Shown here piece by piece: positions 33,479 through 43,411 of a stretch of DNA of 64,000 bases (position 1 is the first letter of the stretch; each line of letters starts with the position of its first letter). The notes under the pieces are model-generated. The model had not been told where the DNA came from, made no database searches, and saw only the letters and a list, made by a program, of their open reading frames with translations. The translations under genes were made by a program, and so were the position numbers. This DNA is from Bacteroidales bacterium (lineage in GTDB: Bacteria > Bacteroidota > Bacteroidia > Bacteroidales > Paludibacteraceae): assembly GCA_015061165.1 (NCBI GenBank), contig SUXC01000005.1, positions 1 through 64,000 of the forward strand, read 5' to 3'.

Positions 33479-33510
33479 CAAAGGTACAATATTTTTACGA
33501 GTTCTGCAAA
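33479..33510 (-). promoter_or_regulatory. Promoter of the NagB/PIG-L-GT2-DUF4922 operon
   Basis: Minus strand: TTTG (33510-33507), 20 bases, TACCTTTG (33486-33479). The expected start near 33472 leaves a leader of about 25 bases to ATG 33447. Confidence 0.85.
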
Positions 33511-33546
33511 CGGTTGCGGAGATTTTTGTGAAAAAAAGATTTTTTA

Positions 33547-33562
33547 TATGTTATACAACATA
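33547..33562. promoter_or_regulatory. Near-palindrome TATGTTATACAACATA, possible shared operator
   Basis: It sits between the divergent promoters, 16 bases upstream of the murK -33 box and 37 from the nagB-side one. It matches the 16-mer at 15814-15829 upstream of the beta-glucan operon in 14 of 16 positions, so one regulator may act on both loci. Confidence 0.45.
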
Positions 33563-33577
33563 AAATAGGCATGTGCT

Positions 33578-33609
33578 ATTGCGCGCGTGAAAAAAAAATA
33601 GTACCTTTG
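33578..33609 (+). promoter_or_regulatory. Promoter of the murK-murQ-SusCD operon
   Basis: ATTG (33578-33581, one mismatch to TTTG), 20 bases, TACCTTTG (33602-33609). The weaker -33 box fits a promoter that needs an activator. The leader to the murK ATG is about 73 bases. Confidence 0.7.
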
Positions 33610-33688
33610 CAAACTGCTTTTAGTGTGGAGTGTATTTGTGGCGGAAGGAGCATAAAACTTGAATTAATCACAACATAAATTAACGAAT

Positions 33689-34546
33689 ATGATTTTAATA
33701 GCAGATTCTGGTTCAACCAAAACCCATTGGTGTTTGATGGCAGCCAATGGCCATTGCGAGGAGTATTTTACGGATGGTATTAATCCATTCCAACAAACCT
33801 CAGATGCCATTAAGAACAGTGTAAACAACCAATTGCTTCCTCAGATGGCGCACGCTATGTGGGCTGGTAGCATTGCAAAAGTATTTTTCTATGGCGCAGG
33901 TTGTACGCCTGAGAAGATTCCTGTAGTGGCATATGCCTTGGAGGCAATATTTAAGACCGCTAAGATTGAGGTATATTCCGACATGGTCGGTGCTGCTTGC
34001 GGTGTGTTAGGCGAAGAGCGCGGTGTGGCTTGTATCTTGGGTACAGGCGGTAACTCATGCTTGTGGAACGGCAAGGAGATTGAGAAGAATGTGCCTGCCC
34101 TTGGTTTTATCCTTGGCGATGAGGGTAGTGGTGCTGTCCTTGGCAAACGCCTTGTGGCAGACCTCTTCAAGAATCAACTGAGCGAGGAACTCAAAGAGAA
34201 GTTCCAAAATCAATATGGCATCACCGCTGCGGATGTGATTGATAATGTGTATCGTAAACCTTTCCCTAATCGTTACTTAGCCTCTCTCAGTAAGTTCTGT
34301 GCTGAGAATATTGAAAACCCATTGATTGCACAACTTGTTTACGACCACTTCGATTATTTCGCTAAGCGTATTTTGCCACAATATCCTGCTCTTCCAGTTG
34401 GATTCATTGGTTCTATCGCTTATTACTACCAAGATGTTTTGAAAAAGGTGTTGGCTGACAATGGCTTCCAAGTAGGTAAGATTCTGCAAGGTCCTATGGA
34501 GGGCTTGAAGGAGTATCACAAGAAAGATATTGTTCCTACTATGTAA
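33689..34546 (+). CDS. murK: BadF/BcrA-type amino-sugar kinase, probable MurNAc kinase
   Basis: Cytosolic ASKHA-fold kinase of 285 residues. The phosphate-1 loop ILIADSGSTKTHWCL, the central ACILGTGGNSCLW and the GFILGDEGSGAVLGK motif are typical of BadF/BadG/BcrA/BcrD-type N-acetylhexosamine kinases. The murQ gene follows 50 bases downstream, as in the murTKQ operon of Tannerella forsythia, where MurK phosphorylates MurNAc. I therefore favour MurNAc (or GlcNAc) as substrate. It is the first gene of the large plus-strand operon. GlcNAc kinase is the main alternative. Confidence 0.8.
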   Translation: MILIADSGSTKTHWCLMAANGHCEEYFTDGINPFQQTSDAIKNSVNNQLLPQMAHAMWAGSIAKVFFYGAGCTPEKIPVVAYALEAIFKTAKIEVYSDMVGAACGVLGEERGVACILGTGGNSCLWNGKEIEKNVPALGFILGDEGSGAVLGKRLVADLFKNQLSEELKEKFQNQYGITAADVIDNVYRKPFPNRYLASLSKFCAENIENPLIAQLVYDHFDYFAKRILPQYPALPVGFIGSIAYYYQDVLKKVLADNGFQVGKILQGPMEGLKEYHKKDIVPTM

Positions 34547-34592
34547 TTCACATTTCAAAATTCATAATTTATAATTCAAAATTAAAAATTTC
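34547..34592. repeat. TTCAAAATTCATAATTTATAA repeats
   Basis: The gap between murK and murQ consists of AATTC/TTCAAAATT units of the same family as 28518-28585, on the opposite strand. Confidence 0.75.
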
Positions 34593-34596
34593 TATT

Positions 34597-35421
34597 ATGG
34601 CTTTTGTAAAAGTAACTGAGCAAACATCGCTGCACGATAATCTTGACCAAAAATCAGTGGGCGAATTGTTGCGCGAGATGAACGAGGAAGATCAAAAGGT
34701 GGCATTGGCTGTTCGCGAGTGTATTCCTCAGATAGAGAAATTGGTAGAGGGTATTGTAGAGCGCATGCAAAAGGGCGGTCGTATCTTCTATATGGGTGCA
34801 GGTACCAGTGGCCGTTTGGGCGTATTGGATGCCAGCGAGATTCCTCCTACTTTTGGTATGCCACCATCGTTTGTGATAGGTCTCATTGCGGGTGGCGATC
34901 ATGCGTTGCGCAACCCTGTGGAGAATGCTGAGGATGATCCAGAGAAATCATGGAAAGAATTGTTGGAGCATGATATTACTACGCTTGATACTGTGGTAGG
35001 TATTGCAGCTTCGGGTACAACACCTTATGTGATAGGTGCGCTCGAGCGCGCGCGTGAGTATGGCTGTTTGACCGCAGCTATCTCATGTAACCCTGGAGCT
35101 CCTGTGGGACAAGTGGCTGAGATTGCAATCGAGCCTATGGTAGGTCCAGAGTTCGTGACTGGCTCTACTCGCCTAAAATCAGGTACAGCGCAAAAACTTG
35201 TCTGCAACATGATTACCACCATTACCATGATTAAAATGGGTCGCGTGAAAGGCAACAAGATGGTGAACATGCAACTGAGCAACAAGAAACTCGTGGATCG
35301 CGGTACACGAATGCTCGTGGATGAATTGGGGCTCGAATATGACAAAGCGAAAGATTTGCTTCTTTTGCACGGTAGCGTGAAGAAAGCAATGGATGCCTAT
35401 CGCGCTAATAATCAAGAATAA
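34597..35421 (+). CDS. murQ: N-acetylmuramic acid 6-phosphate etherase
   Basis: Lyase that removes D-lactate from MurNAc-6-phosphate to give GlcNAc-6-phosphate. The SIS-domain motif IFYMGAGTSGRLGVLDASEI includes the catalytic Glu, and PPTFGMPPSFVIGLIAGG with the following AEDDPE are MurQ hallmarks. The 274-residue length is in the family range. Its presence shows that the locus handles muramic acid, which occurs only in bacterial cell walls. The next gene, a SusC, starts 29 bases downstream, so catabolism and outer-membrane uptake are on one transcript. Confidence 0.96.
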   Translation: MAFVKVTEQTSLHDNLDQKSVGELLREMNEEDQKVALAVRECIPQIEKLVEGIVERMQKGGRIFYMGAGTSGRLGVLDASEIPPTFGMPPSFVIGLIAGGDHALRNPVENAEDDPEKSWKELLEHDITTLDTVVGIAASGTTPYVIGALERAREYGCLTAAISCNPGAPVGQVAEIAIEPMVGPEFVTGSTRLKSGTAQKLVCNMITTITMIKMGRVKGNKMVNMQLSNKKLVDRGTRMLVDELGLEYDKAKDLLLLHGSVKKAMDAYRANNQE

Positions 35422-35450
35422 AAACAATCTATAATAAACAATCTAAGTAT

Positions 35451-38400
35451 ATGAAGAAACTATTCTTTGTGCTAACTTGCTCGCTGATGTCGGTTGCTAT
35501 GATGGCAAGCATCACGGTAAGGGGTGTGGTTATTTCTACAGAGGATGGATTGCCAGTGATTGGTGCTTCTATTCTCGAGAAAGGTACATCAAACGGTACA
35601 ATTACCGATTTTGATGGTATGTATGAATTGACGGTGCAAGACGGTGCTGTACTTGTGGTAAGTTATGTGGGTATGACCTCCCAAGAACTGCCTGTTACAG
35701 GTCCACAAATGGATGTACGTCTGAGTAGTGATGCAATTGCTATGGAGGAAGTCGTGGTAACGGCTATGGGTGTGGTTCAAGAGAAAAAACGATTGAACTT
35801 TGCAGTGCAGAACATTGGTGGTGATGCGCTTACAGAGAATAAGAGTGCTAACTTTGTCAATTCGCTCCAAGGTAAGATTGCGGGTGTATCGGTTACTAAC
35901 TCGGGTGGTTCACCTAACTCAGGTAGCCAAATTATCATTCGTGGTATCTCGTCTGTAAATAATAGTCAAAGCAACGAGCCTCTCTTTATTCTTGATGGTG
36001 TGGCTATCTCTGGTGGTGCTTCTGCTGCAGCGGATATTAACCCTAACGATATTGAGAATATTACCGTCCTCAAAGGTGCTGCTGCGGCTGCTTTGTACGG
36101 TCAAGATGCTGCCAACGGTGTCATCATGATTACTACCAAGCAGGGTGAAGCAGGCAAAATCAAAGTTCAAGCCAACGGTAGTTGGCAATGGGATGAGCCT
36201 ACTCGTTTGCCACAATTGCAACAGACATATGGTCCAGGTGCTCAAGGATTCTATAAGGATAAAACTTCTGGAGGTTGGGGACCAATGTTAGGTCCAGACG
36301 ATGTTATCTACGATAATATTGGCAATTTCTTCAAGACTGGTTTCTATCACAAGTATGATTTCTCTGTGAATGGTGGTTCTGAGAAGTTCCAAGCATACGC
36401 TTCTGCTAACTATTCTAAAGCTGATGGTATTATTCCAGAGGATTATAAAACTCGTTTTGGTGCTCTTATCAAGGCGTCTTTCACTCCTGCTGAATGGGTA
36501 ACTTTCCAAATGGGTATCAATATCACCGATACGAAGTCACGTTCAACAGGTGGTGTAAGTTCTGTATATGGATGGCCTATTAACAATGACATTACTGATT
36601 ACAAGCATGATAATGGCTTACCTTCTCACCGCTATTGGAGTGACACAGAGAAAACAGGTTCTCCTCAAAGTCCACTCTATAGTATTTATGAGGATGATGG
36701 CGTGGCTAAGAAAACACGTAACGTAATCAACGGTAGTGTTACACTCAAACCTATCAAGAATCTCCAAATCGTGGGTCGCGTTAGTTATGATGTGAGCCAC
36801 TCTTCTTCAGATAGTTATACTGTGCCTCGTTGGGACGATAGTAGTGTAGTGCCGGCTGTAAAAGCACCAGATGGAGAGCGTCCTGCGGATTATGATGTTG
36901 CCATTCGTGGTACGTATCCTGAATGGGATAAGTATTATCAATATCTTGATTGGAAGGTATCTACTTCTGCTGACCAATATTTTGATCTTCTTGGTTTGAC
37001 AGGTGGTTACATGAATCCTGATAACTATATATTGACAAGCGATGATATTACCAATATGAGCAAATCTGCTTTGGGTTCGTATTCTGCTTCTATGAGTCGT
37101 AGCCAACTTTTTACGGCGGGTGCTAATGCAAGCTATAAAATAGAGTTGCCAAAGGATTTCTCAATTGATGTAATGGTGGGTACCGAACTCAAAATGTCAG
37201 AAGGTTTCTCCATGTCTAACTATGGTGTGGACTTCATGATTCCTGGTACATACAGTTTGTCTAATACCAACCGTGAATGGATGGAACTTTCCGATCGTAC
37301 TGCGGGACACTCAATGCGCCGTCGTTTTGGTTACTTTGGTGAACTTCGTGGTGATTACAAAGGCTTGGCTTCTCTCTCTGTTACAGCTCGTTGGGACTGG
37401 TCTTCTACGATTATCAACAACCCATTCTTCTATCCTTCTGTAACCGGTGGTGTAATTCTCTCTGAGCTGATTCCTGGATTGAATGAAACTAAGAATAACT
37501 GGTTCTCTTATTGGAAAATCCGTGGTAACTACGCTGTTGTAGGTAAGGATGCTCCAATCAATTTGTATGACCGTCGCTTTAAGCAATTTGGTACCTATCC
37601 AGATGGTGGTTATGGTATTGATCCTACTATGTCATCTGCTTCACGCGACCTCGCTCCTGAAATGTCTTATTCATGGGAGATTGGTATGGATATCAAATTA
37701 TTTGACAATAAGACACGTCTTGATATCGCTTACTACAACACTAAGGTGGACAACCAAATCGTAACCGTGCGTGTATCGCCATCTTCTGGTTATATCCTCC
37801 AAACTCGTAACGAGGGTGTGATTCGAAATCATGGTATGGAGCTCACTTTTGACCAAGATATTATCAAACGTAAAAACTTCAACTGGACTATGGGGCTCAA
37901 CTTCGGTCTCAACCGTGGTACTGTAGTGGGTCTTCCTGAAGATGTACATGAGATCACAGGTCCTCAATATGGTGATGTCTTTACTTCGGCTTATTTAGGT
38001 GGTTCGACTACCGCATTAACGGGTAAAGACTATCAACGCAATGCCGAGGGTCAGGTCATCGTGGACGAGAATGGTTATCCAAAGATTAATCCTAACAAGA
38101 ACGAGTTGATCGGTAACCGTGAAGCGAAATTCCAAGCTGGTTTGAACTCCAGTATGAATATCTATGGAGTACAATTCTCATTCCTCTTTGATGGTCGTTA
38201 TGGTGGCGATGTACTCAACGTTACGGGTCGTAACCTTATCTCCAGTGGTAACCACAAGATTCTTGAGACTTATCGTGGTCGCCAAGTGGTGTTCAATGGT
38301 GTAAAAGAACTGACAGATGCTGCTGGTAATGTATATTATGAGCCAAATACTACACCTATTACGCTCAACCAAACTACTATTACCAACTATTTCTATAATG

Positions 38401-38675
38401 TATCTACCAACTTTATTGAGGATGGTTCTTATCTGCGTCTAAGTTATGTAACCTTAGGTTATGACTTCGCGAAACTTATGAAGAATCAAAATGTGCTGAA
38501 GACATTGAAACTCAACTTCACTTGCAACAACGTATTTGTACTCACCAAATATACGGGTACAGATCCTGTCTGCAACGCATCTACTGGACAAGGTGGTACT
38601 GGTTCTGCGGGTATTGATAACAGCCCTGTTCCAAGTACACGTAGTTATAACATCAGCCTTTCGGCTTCTTTCTAA
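35451..38675 (+). CDS. SusC/RagA-family TonB-dependent transporter of the cell-wall locus
   Basis: Outer-membrane importer of 1074 residues with signal peptide (ending MMASITV), CarboxypepD-reg-like domain (NGTITDFDGMYEL), TonB box region (MEEVVVTAMGVVQ), plug (IIIRGISS, EPLFILDGV, AALYGQDAANGVIMITTKQG) and barrel ending in YNISLSASF. AALYGQ replaces the usual AAIYGS. It follows murQ by 29 bases, with a SusD gene 21 bases downstream. The likely cargo is a muropeptide, a disaccharide from peptidoglycan or a related amino-sugar glycan. Confidence 0.95.
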   Translation: MKKLFFVLTCSLMSVAMMASITVRGVVISTEDGLPVIGASILEKGTSNGTITDFDGMYELTVQDGAVLVVSYVGMTSQELPVTGPQMDVRLSSDAIAMEEVVVTAMGVVQEKKRLNFAVQNIGGDALTENKSANFVNSLQGKIAGVSVTNSGGSPNSGSQIIIRGISSVNNSQSNEPLFILDGVAISGGASAAADINPNDIENITVLKGAAAAALYGQDAANGVIMITTKQGEAGKIKVQANGSWQWDEPTRLPQLQQTYGPGAQGFYKDKTSGGWGPMLGPDDVIYDNIGNFFKTGFYHKYDFSVNGGSEKFQAYASANYSKADGIIPEDYKTRFGALIKASFTPAEWVTFQMGINITDTKSRSTGGVSSVYGWPINNDITDYKHDNGLPSHRYWSDTEKTGSPQSPLYSIYEDDGVAKKTRNVINGSVTLKPIKNLQIVGRVSYDVSHSSSDSYTVPRWDDSSVVPAVKAPDGERPADYDVAIRGTYPEWDKYYQYLDWKVSTSADQYFDLLGLTGGYMNPDNYILTSDDITNMSKSALGSYSASMSRSQLFTAGANASYKIELPKDFSIDVMVGTELKMSEGFSMSNYGVDFMIPGTYSLSNTNREWMELSDRTAGHSMRRRFGYFGELRGDYKGLASLSVTARWDWSSTIINNPFFYPSVTGGVILSELIPGLNETKNNWFSYWKIRGNYAVVGKDAPINLYDRRFKQFGTYPDGGYGIDPTMSSASRDLAPEMSYSWEIGMDIKLFDNKTRLDIAYYNTKVDNQIVTVRVSPSSGYILQTRNEGVIRNHGMELTFDQDIIKRKNFNWTMGLNFGLNRGTVVGLPEDVHEITGPQYGDVFTSAYLGGSTTALTGKDYQRNAEGQVIVDENGYPKINPNKNELIGNREAKFQAGLNSSMNIYGVQFSFLFDGRYGGDVLNVTGRNLISSGNHKILETYRGRQVVFNGVKELTDAAGNVYYEPNTTPITLNQTTITNYFYNVSTNFIEDGSYLRLSYVTLGYDFAKLMKNQNVLKTLKLNFTCNNVFVLTKYTGTDPVCNASTGQGGTGSAGIDNSPVPSTRSYNISLSASF

Positions 38676-38696
38676 CCCTATAATATACTAAGGAAT

Positions 38697-40517
38697 ATGA
38701 AAAAGTTATTTATTATATCAGCTCTTCTTGGAGCGATGTTCTTTACCAGTTGTGAGGATTTCTTGGATGTGAATTATACCAAGGATTCGCCTATCACAAC
38801 TTCGGTGGATCAAGTGTTGCCTGTAGCAACCTTCTATGCTTCGCAGATATGCTACGACCATGCTGAGTATGGCGTGTATATGTGTCAGGCACTCACCACT
38901 ACCGGCAAGAGCCAAACGGGTTCTTATCCATATAGCCAAGGTTGGGAGTTCCTCGGTGTGAACCGTCACCCAATGTGGCGCCGTCACTTCTATGACCTCG
39001 GTGCAAACATCCAAAAGATGAATGAGATAGCTATGGAGAACGGACAATACAATGCAGTGCTGATAGGTCGTACTGTTATGCTTATGTCCACCATGTTTAC
39101 TACCGATGCGTTTGGTGACATGCCTCGCTCAGAGGTGTATCAAAGTGCTTCACCTAAGTATGATACACAGGAGGAAGTATATGCATGGATGATGCAAGAG
39201 GCTGATGACTTGATAAAACTCTACAACGACCCAGCATGGGTAGATGCAAAGACCAATCTCCTCATTAATGAGAGAATGGATCGTATCTACGCAGGTGATA
39301 TGGATAAATGGGAAGTCTTCTGCAAGGCTCTTCGTGCGCGTCTTTGGTTGCGCAAATTGCCTAACTGGGATAACACCCCTGCGAATTGCCAAAAGATTAT
39401 TGCTATGGTGGACGATGTGCTTAATGATGCTAATTGGCAAGAGCCACGCTATTACTATCCAGGTGGTGTGACTGAGTCTAATTGTCCATGGGGACCTTTC
39501 AAGCCAATTATCAACTCATGGGAGAGTCGTGCCAACCGTTTGGATCAATCTGTACCTACAACATTCTTCTTGCATGGTATATTGGGTGGTATTGATGGTA
39601 CATATAACATCACTCGTGGTTATGCGCTTGATCCTCGAGCTGCTCGTATCATGGAGCCACGAGGTACAAAGGCTTTGTGGCATTTGGAGAGTAATATTGG
39701 TGTGGGCGATATTGACCGTGATGGTGAAGCTGATGCTATTTCTTCATTCCCAGATTTGCTATGCCAAACAAAAGAAAGCAATCCTTATACAAGAAATATG
39801 GGATACATCCCACTGATTACAAAAGAGGAGTTGATGTTCATCAAGGCAGAGGCGCAGTTATGGGCAGGCGACCGTGCAGGGGCATACGAGACGACTAAGG
39901 CTGCTACACTTGAGAATATGTCGCGTTATGGTATTAATGAAGTGAACTTGTCGGGAGATGCCTTGAATCAGTACCAACGTTTCTGGGAAATCAAATTGCC
40001 AGGTGCTGCTAACTTTAATATAGCTGATCTTATGCAACAAAAGTATGTGGCTATGTACCTCCAACCAGAGCAATGGACAGATATGCGTCGCTATAACTAT
40101 AGTTCTTCTCAAAATGGTATTGAATATGTGGTACCAGGACATTTGCCTGTTGCGGTATATGACGTGAAGAATGTGCATAATGGTAAGGTGGCTATGTTTG
40201 CTAAGGATGCTGAGAACTTTAATCTCGAATACGTATTGCGTCGTCCTTACAACCTCTATGAGGCATATTGGTCCACTCCTGATGACTATGGTGTGAATGC
40301 TACCCTTTCTCCTAATGCTTGGGTAAACCGACTCAATGCGGACACAGAGACAGAGACCAAGTACAACAAGAAAGAGCTTGATCGTATGGGCTACTATACT
40401 ACCAACGCTGCAGGAGAAAAGATACTTGATTATCGTATCCTCAAAAAACGTCTCATTTGGGCTAAGAAGAACCCTAATGTGGTGCAATGCGCAGATGATA
40501 ATATTGAATGGATGTAA
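38697..40517 (+). CDS. SusD/RagB-family lipoprotein of the cell-wall locus
   Basis: Outer-membrane glycan-capture lipoprotein of 606 residues. The lipobox is in MFFTSCEDFLDVNYTKDSP; this N-terminus and the MARRH/MWRRHFYDLGANIQKMNE region are of the SusD-like type with TPR helices. ELMFIKAEAQLWAGDRAGAY is the usual helix pair. It partners the SusC encoded 21 bases upstream. Its longer-than-usual length is compatible with the larger SusD subfamily. Confidence 0.93.
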   Translation: MKKLFIISALLGAMFFTSCEDFLDVNYTKDSPITTSVDQVLPVATFYASQICYDHAEYGVYMCQALTTTGKSQTGSYPYSQGWEFLGVNRHPMWRRHFYDLGANIQKMNEIAMENGQYNAVLIGRTVMLMSTMFTTDAFGDMPRSEVYQSASPKYDTQEEVYAWMMQEADDLIKLYNDPAWVDAKTNLLINERMDRIYAGDMDKWEVFCKALRARLWLRKLPNWDNTPANCQKIIAMVDDVLNDANWQEPRYYYPGGVTESNCPWGPFKPIINSWESRANRLDQSVPTTFFLHGILGGIDGTYNITRGYALDPRAARIMEPRGTKALWHLESNIGVGDIDRDGEADAISSFPDLLCQTKESNPYTRNMGYIPLITKEELMFIKAEAQLWAGDRAGAYETTKAATLENMSRYGINEVNLSGDALNQYQRFWEIKLPGAANFNIADLMQQKYVAMYLQPEQWTDMRRYNYSSSQNGIEYVVPGHLPVAVYDVKNVHNGKVAMFAKDAENFNLEYVLRRPYNLYEAYWSTPDDYGVNATLSPNAWVNRLNADTETETKYNKKELDRMGYYTTNAAGEKILDYRILKKRLIWAKKNPNVVQCADDNIEWM

Positions 40518-40537
40518 TTATTAATAGGATTATAAAT

Positions 40538-41650
40538 ATGAATAATATGAAAACAATATTCAAAACACTGGCACTCGGCTTTCTACTTATGACTGCTGTA
40601 GCATGTGAGAAACATGATCCCTTCGATGAGAATACAATCACAGGAGCAGTGGGTCCAGAAGCTAAATGGGATGTCGCAAGTAGTATGATTAAGGCGGGCG
40701 AAGCTATGGAGTTTACGGGACAGTATTACTCTACTGTAACGGATAACTTTATTGACCACTCGGAGGTATGGTACGAACTATTTGAGAAAGAAGATAAATT
40801 GGTGTCTGCATCGCTTATCAAAGCATTCTCATATAGCTACACCAGTAATACAACTGCGCAAAAGCGTATGTTGCAAACGATTCAATCATATCCTCATTCC
40901 GAAGACCTGTGGAACGATACGCTCCATGCGTATGTACTGCAAGATAAGTTTCCAGTAAGTTATACATTATCTCCAGTCGCTTGGGTACAGCCTAAGGATA
41001 CCAATGGATTTACAAAAAACTTGCATGCTTATTTCGGAGAGAATTTCGCTACTGAGTTCAAGCAAGGTTTGACAGCGAAGATGAACCCTACTGCTGAGGA
41101 GAGACATTATGGTGCTTATATGCAAGTTCTGAACGGATTAGGTCTGTTGAGTGATACTATTGTTACTCCTAATGGCGACCGTATGCCATACGTTCAATGG
41201 ATTTCCGATTCTACTTTCAATGCTAACACCAATGAGTGGAGTCGTTTCTTCAAGCAAACGGATACTATTTGGAGTAAGACAGATTTTGATACGCTTCAAA
41301 CAATTATTAAAGATACTTTCAGTGTGAGTAAACCAGACCGTTTTGGTAAGAGAGATACTACTTATTATACGGATACTACTTATATTACTCATCCTGTTTA
41401 CCTATCTAGTGTTGAGGTCTATCCACAAATCAAACATGCATTGGATAGCGTTTGGGAGAACCATGTGTCTTTCTACGATTTGATTCTTGGTGCTGAGGGA
41501 TACTCTATCGAATACAAACGTGAGTATTACATCAATGCTGAATTACGTATCTATGACAAGAAAGGCTTTGACCCTGCTAAGGATCAAGAGGGTTCCTACA
41601 CAGGCGGTACGTATAGTAAGACAGATGCGAAAGAAATTGCTATTAACTAA
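40538..41650 (+). CDS. Surface lipoprotein of unknown function
   Basis: I do not recognise this family. The 370-residue product has a lipoprotein leader (FLLMTAVACEKHDPF). ATG 40538 is preferred to the track start, which overlaps susD; ATG 40547 is also possible. The body is acidic, aromatic-rich and mixed alpha/beta, with a Thr/Tyr/Asp-rich strand near the end (RDTTYYTDTTYITHP). Position after SusD is where glycan-binding lipoproteins usually lie. No catalytic motif is visible. Confidence 0.75.
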   Translation: MNNMKTIFKTLALGFLLMTAVACEKHDPFDENTITGAVGPEAKWDVASSMIKAGEAMEFTGQYYSTVTDNFIDHSEVWYELFEKEDKLVSASLIKAFSYSYTSNTTAQKRMLQTIQSYPHSEDLWNDTLHAYVLQDKFPVSYTLSPVAWVQPKDTNGFTKNLHAYFGENFATEFKQGLTAKMNPTAEERHYGAYMQVLNGLGLLSDTIVTPNGDRMPYVQWISDSTFNANTNEWSRFFKQTDTIWSKTDFDTLQTIIKDTFSVSKPDRFGKRDTTYYTDTTYITHPVYLSSVEVYPQIKHALDSVWENHVSFYDLILGAEGYSIEYKREYYINAELRIYDKKGFDPAKDQEGSYTGGTYSKTDAKEIAIN

Positions 41651-41677
41651 TATGAACAAGACAAATATATCAATTGT

Positions 41678-43411
41678 ATGAAAACAAATTTTTTAAAAAC
41701 CTTATTGATTGCACTTTTGCCTATTTGTGCTGTGTCTTGTATTGACAATGTACCAGAGGAGGAAGTGCTCCCAAGAGACGCAGTTTCTTTTGACTATTAT
41801 ATCGATCAGAAGACTGAGCCAAAGTATTATTTGGACTACTATGTAGATTCGTATATTACTTTTGTAAATACATCACCTGAAACGACCAATGGTACACCTC
41901 ATTGGGATTTTGGCGAGAACTCTGTGCTTGTTGATCCTTCTGAGCAAGGACAAGATACCATTCGCTGCTACTACACTAAGGCTGGTACTTACAAGGTAAA
42001 ACTGACTGTTGGTGACTATAGCAAAGAGCAAGTTGTTATGATTGCTCCTATCAAGCCTATCGTAACCATCAAAATCGCAGACCCTGTGTGCGAGGTTCGC
42101 TCTTCGTTGGTTACTTTTGAGGTAGAGTTGCCTAACCCACAAAACAAACCTGCTGTCTTCAATTGGACATTCCCTGCTGATACTAAGAATGTTGATGATG
42201 AGGATTATGCTACTTTCCAGGGTCAAGGTATTGATGACCTACCTGCACCTGTTAAGTTCTCACACGTGGGCTCACAACAAGTGGCGCTCAATGTGGTATT
42301 GGGTGGCGAGGAGTTGGAAACCGCTACTATGAATGTGCAAGTTGGTTACAATGAGGCTGTTCCTACACTCTATTATGCTGTGCAAGGTGGACGTATCATG
42401 GCGCATAAACTCACTGGTGGCAAGCAACCTGCTGATATGAATATTTCTTCCTATGACCTTGGAGTATCTTCTGGTCAGCACCCATTCAATATCTTGTTCA
42501 AAGATTCTTCGCTCTATGTGCTTGACGCGGGTAAACAATTCTACTACGTGAATGACGTGGACGGCGTGTTGGGCGATGGTAAGATTTCTGTGGTATCTAA
42601 AGATGGTAAGAAGGTAGAGACAATGATTTCTAACGCTGGTCAAGCCGCTTTCGATGACCCATTCTATGGCTACATTGATGGCGATTACCTCTACTATGCT
42701 AACCGTAATACTGGTATTATGAAGGTGAAACTCACCGACCGTGACAAGGTGTATAACATCAACGAATATCCTTATTTCGTTCGTCACAACCATCTCCAAT
42801 ACTATGGCAACGGACTCGCATATGGTGCCGTTAGTCGTAACTTCGCGAAGATCAATGGCGTATGGCACTGGTCAACCTGCCACACATCTACCAACACCTT
42901 CTGCTTTATGGATGATGATATCTTGAAAGACCCTGTTACTACTGGTGATAAGACATTACTCCCTGAAGAAGGTATCATTTGTCCTTCTATCAAGGTTGGT
43001 TCTTTCTACTATTCTACCAAGCATGATAAGGTAGTCTTCTGTGCTATGGAGATGACTGCTAATGTGGTGAGTGTATGTACTTATGCAGAATGGAAGGCTA
43101 TGCAATCGGGTGGTGATGTTACGAAGAAGGCTATCAAGTTCGATGGCAAGAATTTCGAAAGCAACCTTGATAACAACCTTCCTGCTGTAGAAGGTACAGG
43201 TGTTGAATCTGTAGGTATTACCCAAATAGCGTATGACGATGTGAACGAATGTGTTTATTTCGCATATCGTAATAATGGTACTTCTACCTCCAGTCGCCCT
43301 GACACGGGTATCTATTGCTACAATCTCAATTCTGGCGAGGTTACTTGCCTTATTAAGGGAGTTAGTGCATACGGTGTGGCAGTCAATAATACACCTTCTA
43401 AATTGTTCTAA
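41678..43411 (+). CDS. PKD-domain and beta-propeller surface lipoprotein
   Basis: Lipoprotein (leader ending ICAVSCIDNVP) of 577 residues. Two PKD-like Ig folds occupy about residues 60-120 and 125-225 (IRCYYTKAGTYKVKLTVGDY is the classic PKD strand; FNWTFPADTKN starts the second). A beta-propeller-like region follows, about 235-570, with repeated YYA/FYYVND/YLYYANRN strands. Such proteins often bind glycans at the surface next to SusD. The stop overlaps the next start (TAATG), which implies coupled translation with the GHL10 gene. Confidence 0.78.
   Translation: MKTNFLKTLLIALLPICAVSCIDNVPEEEVLPRDAVSFDYYIDQKTEPKYYLDYYVDSYITFVNTSPETTNGTPHWDFGENSVLVDPSEQGQDTIRCYYTKAGTYKVKLTVGDYSKEQVVMIAPIKPIVTIKIADPVCEVRSSLVTFEVELPNPQNKPAVFNWTFPADTKNVDDEDYATFQGQGIDDLPAPVKFSHVGSQQVALNVVLGGEELETATMNVQVGYNEAVPTLYYAVQGGRIMAHKLTGGKQPADMNISSYDLGVSSGQHPFNILFKDSSLYVLDAGKQFYYVNDVDGVLGDGKISVVSKDGKKVETMISNAGQAAFDDPFYGYIDGDYLYYANRNTGIMKVKLTDRDKVYNINEYPYFVRHNHLQYYGNGLAYGAVSRNFAKINGVWHWSTCHTSTNTFCFMDDDILKDPVTTGDKTLLPEEGIICPSIKVGSFYYSTKHDKVVFCAMEMTANVVSVCTYAEWKAMQSGGDVTKKAIKFDGKNFESNLDNNLPAVEGTGVESVGITQIAYDDVNECVYFAYRNNGTSTSSRPDTGIYCYNLNSGEVTCLIKGVSAYGVAVNNTPSKLF

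Noticed and set aside
39858-40487. 209-codon minus-strand ORF inside the second SusD gene
   Set aside because: Shadow frame; the plus-strand SusD has strong family motifs over the same bases.
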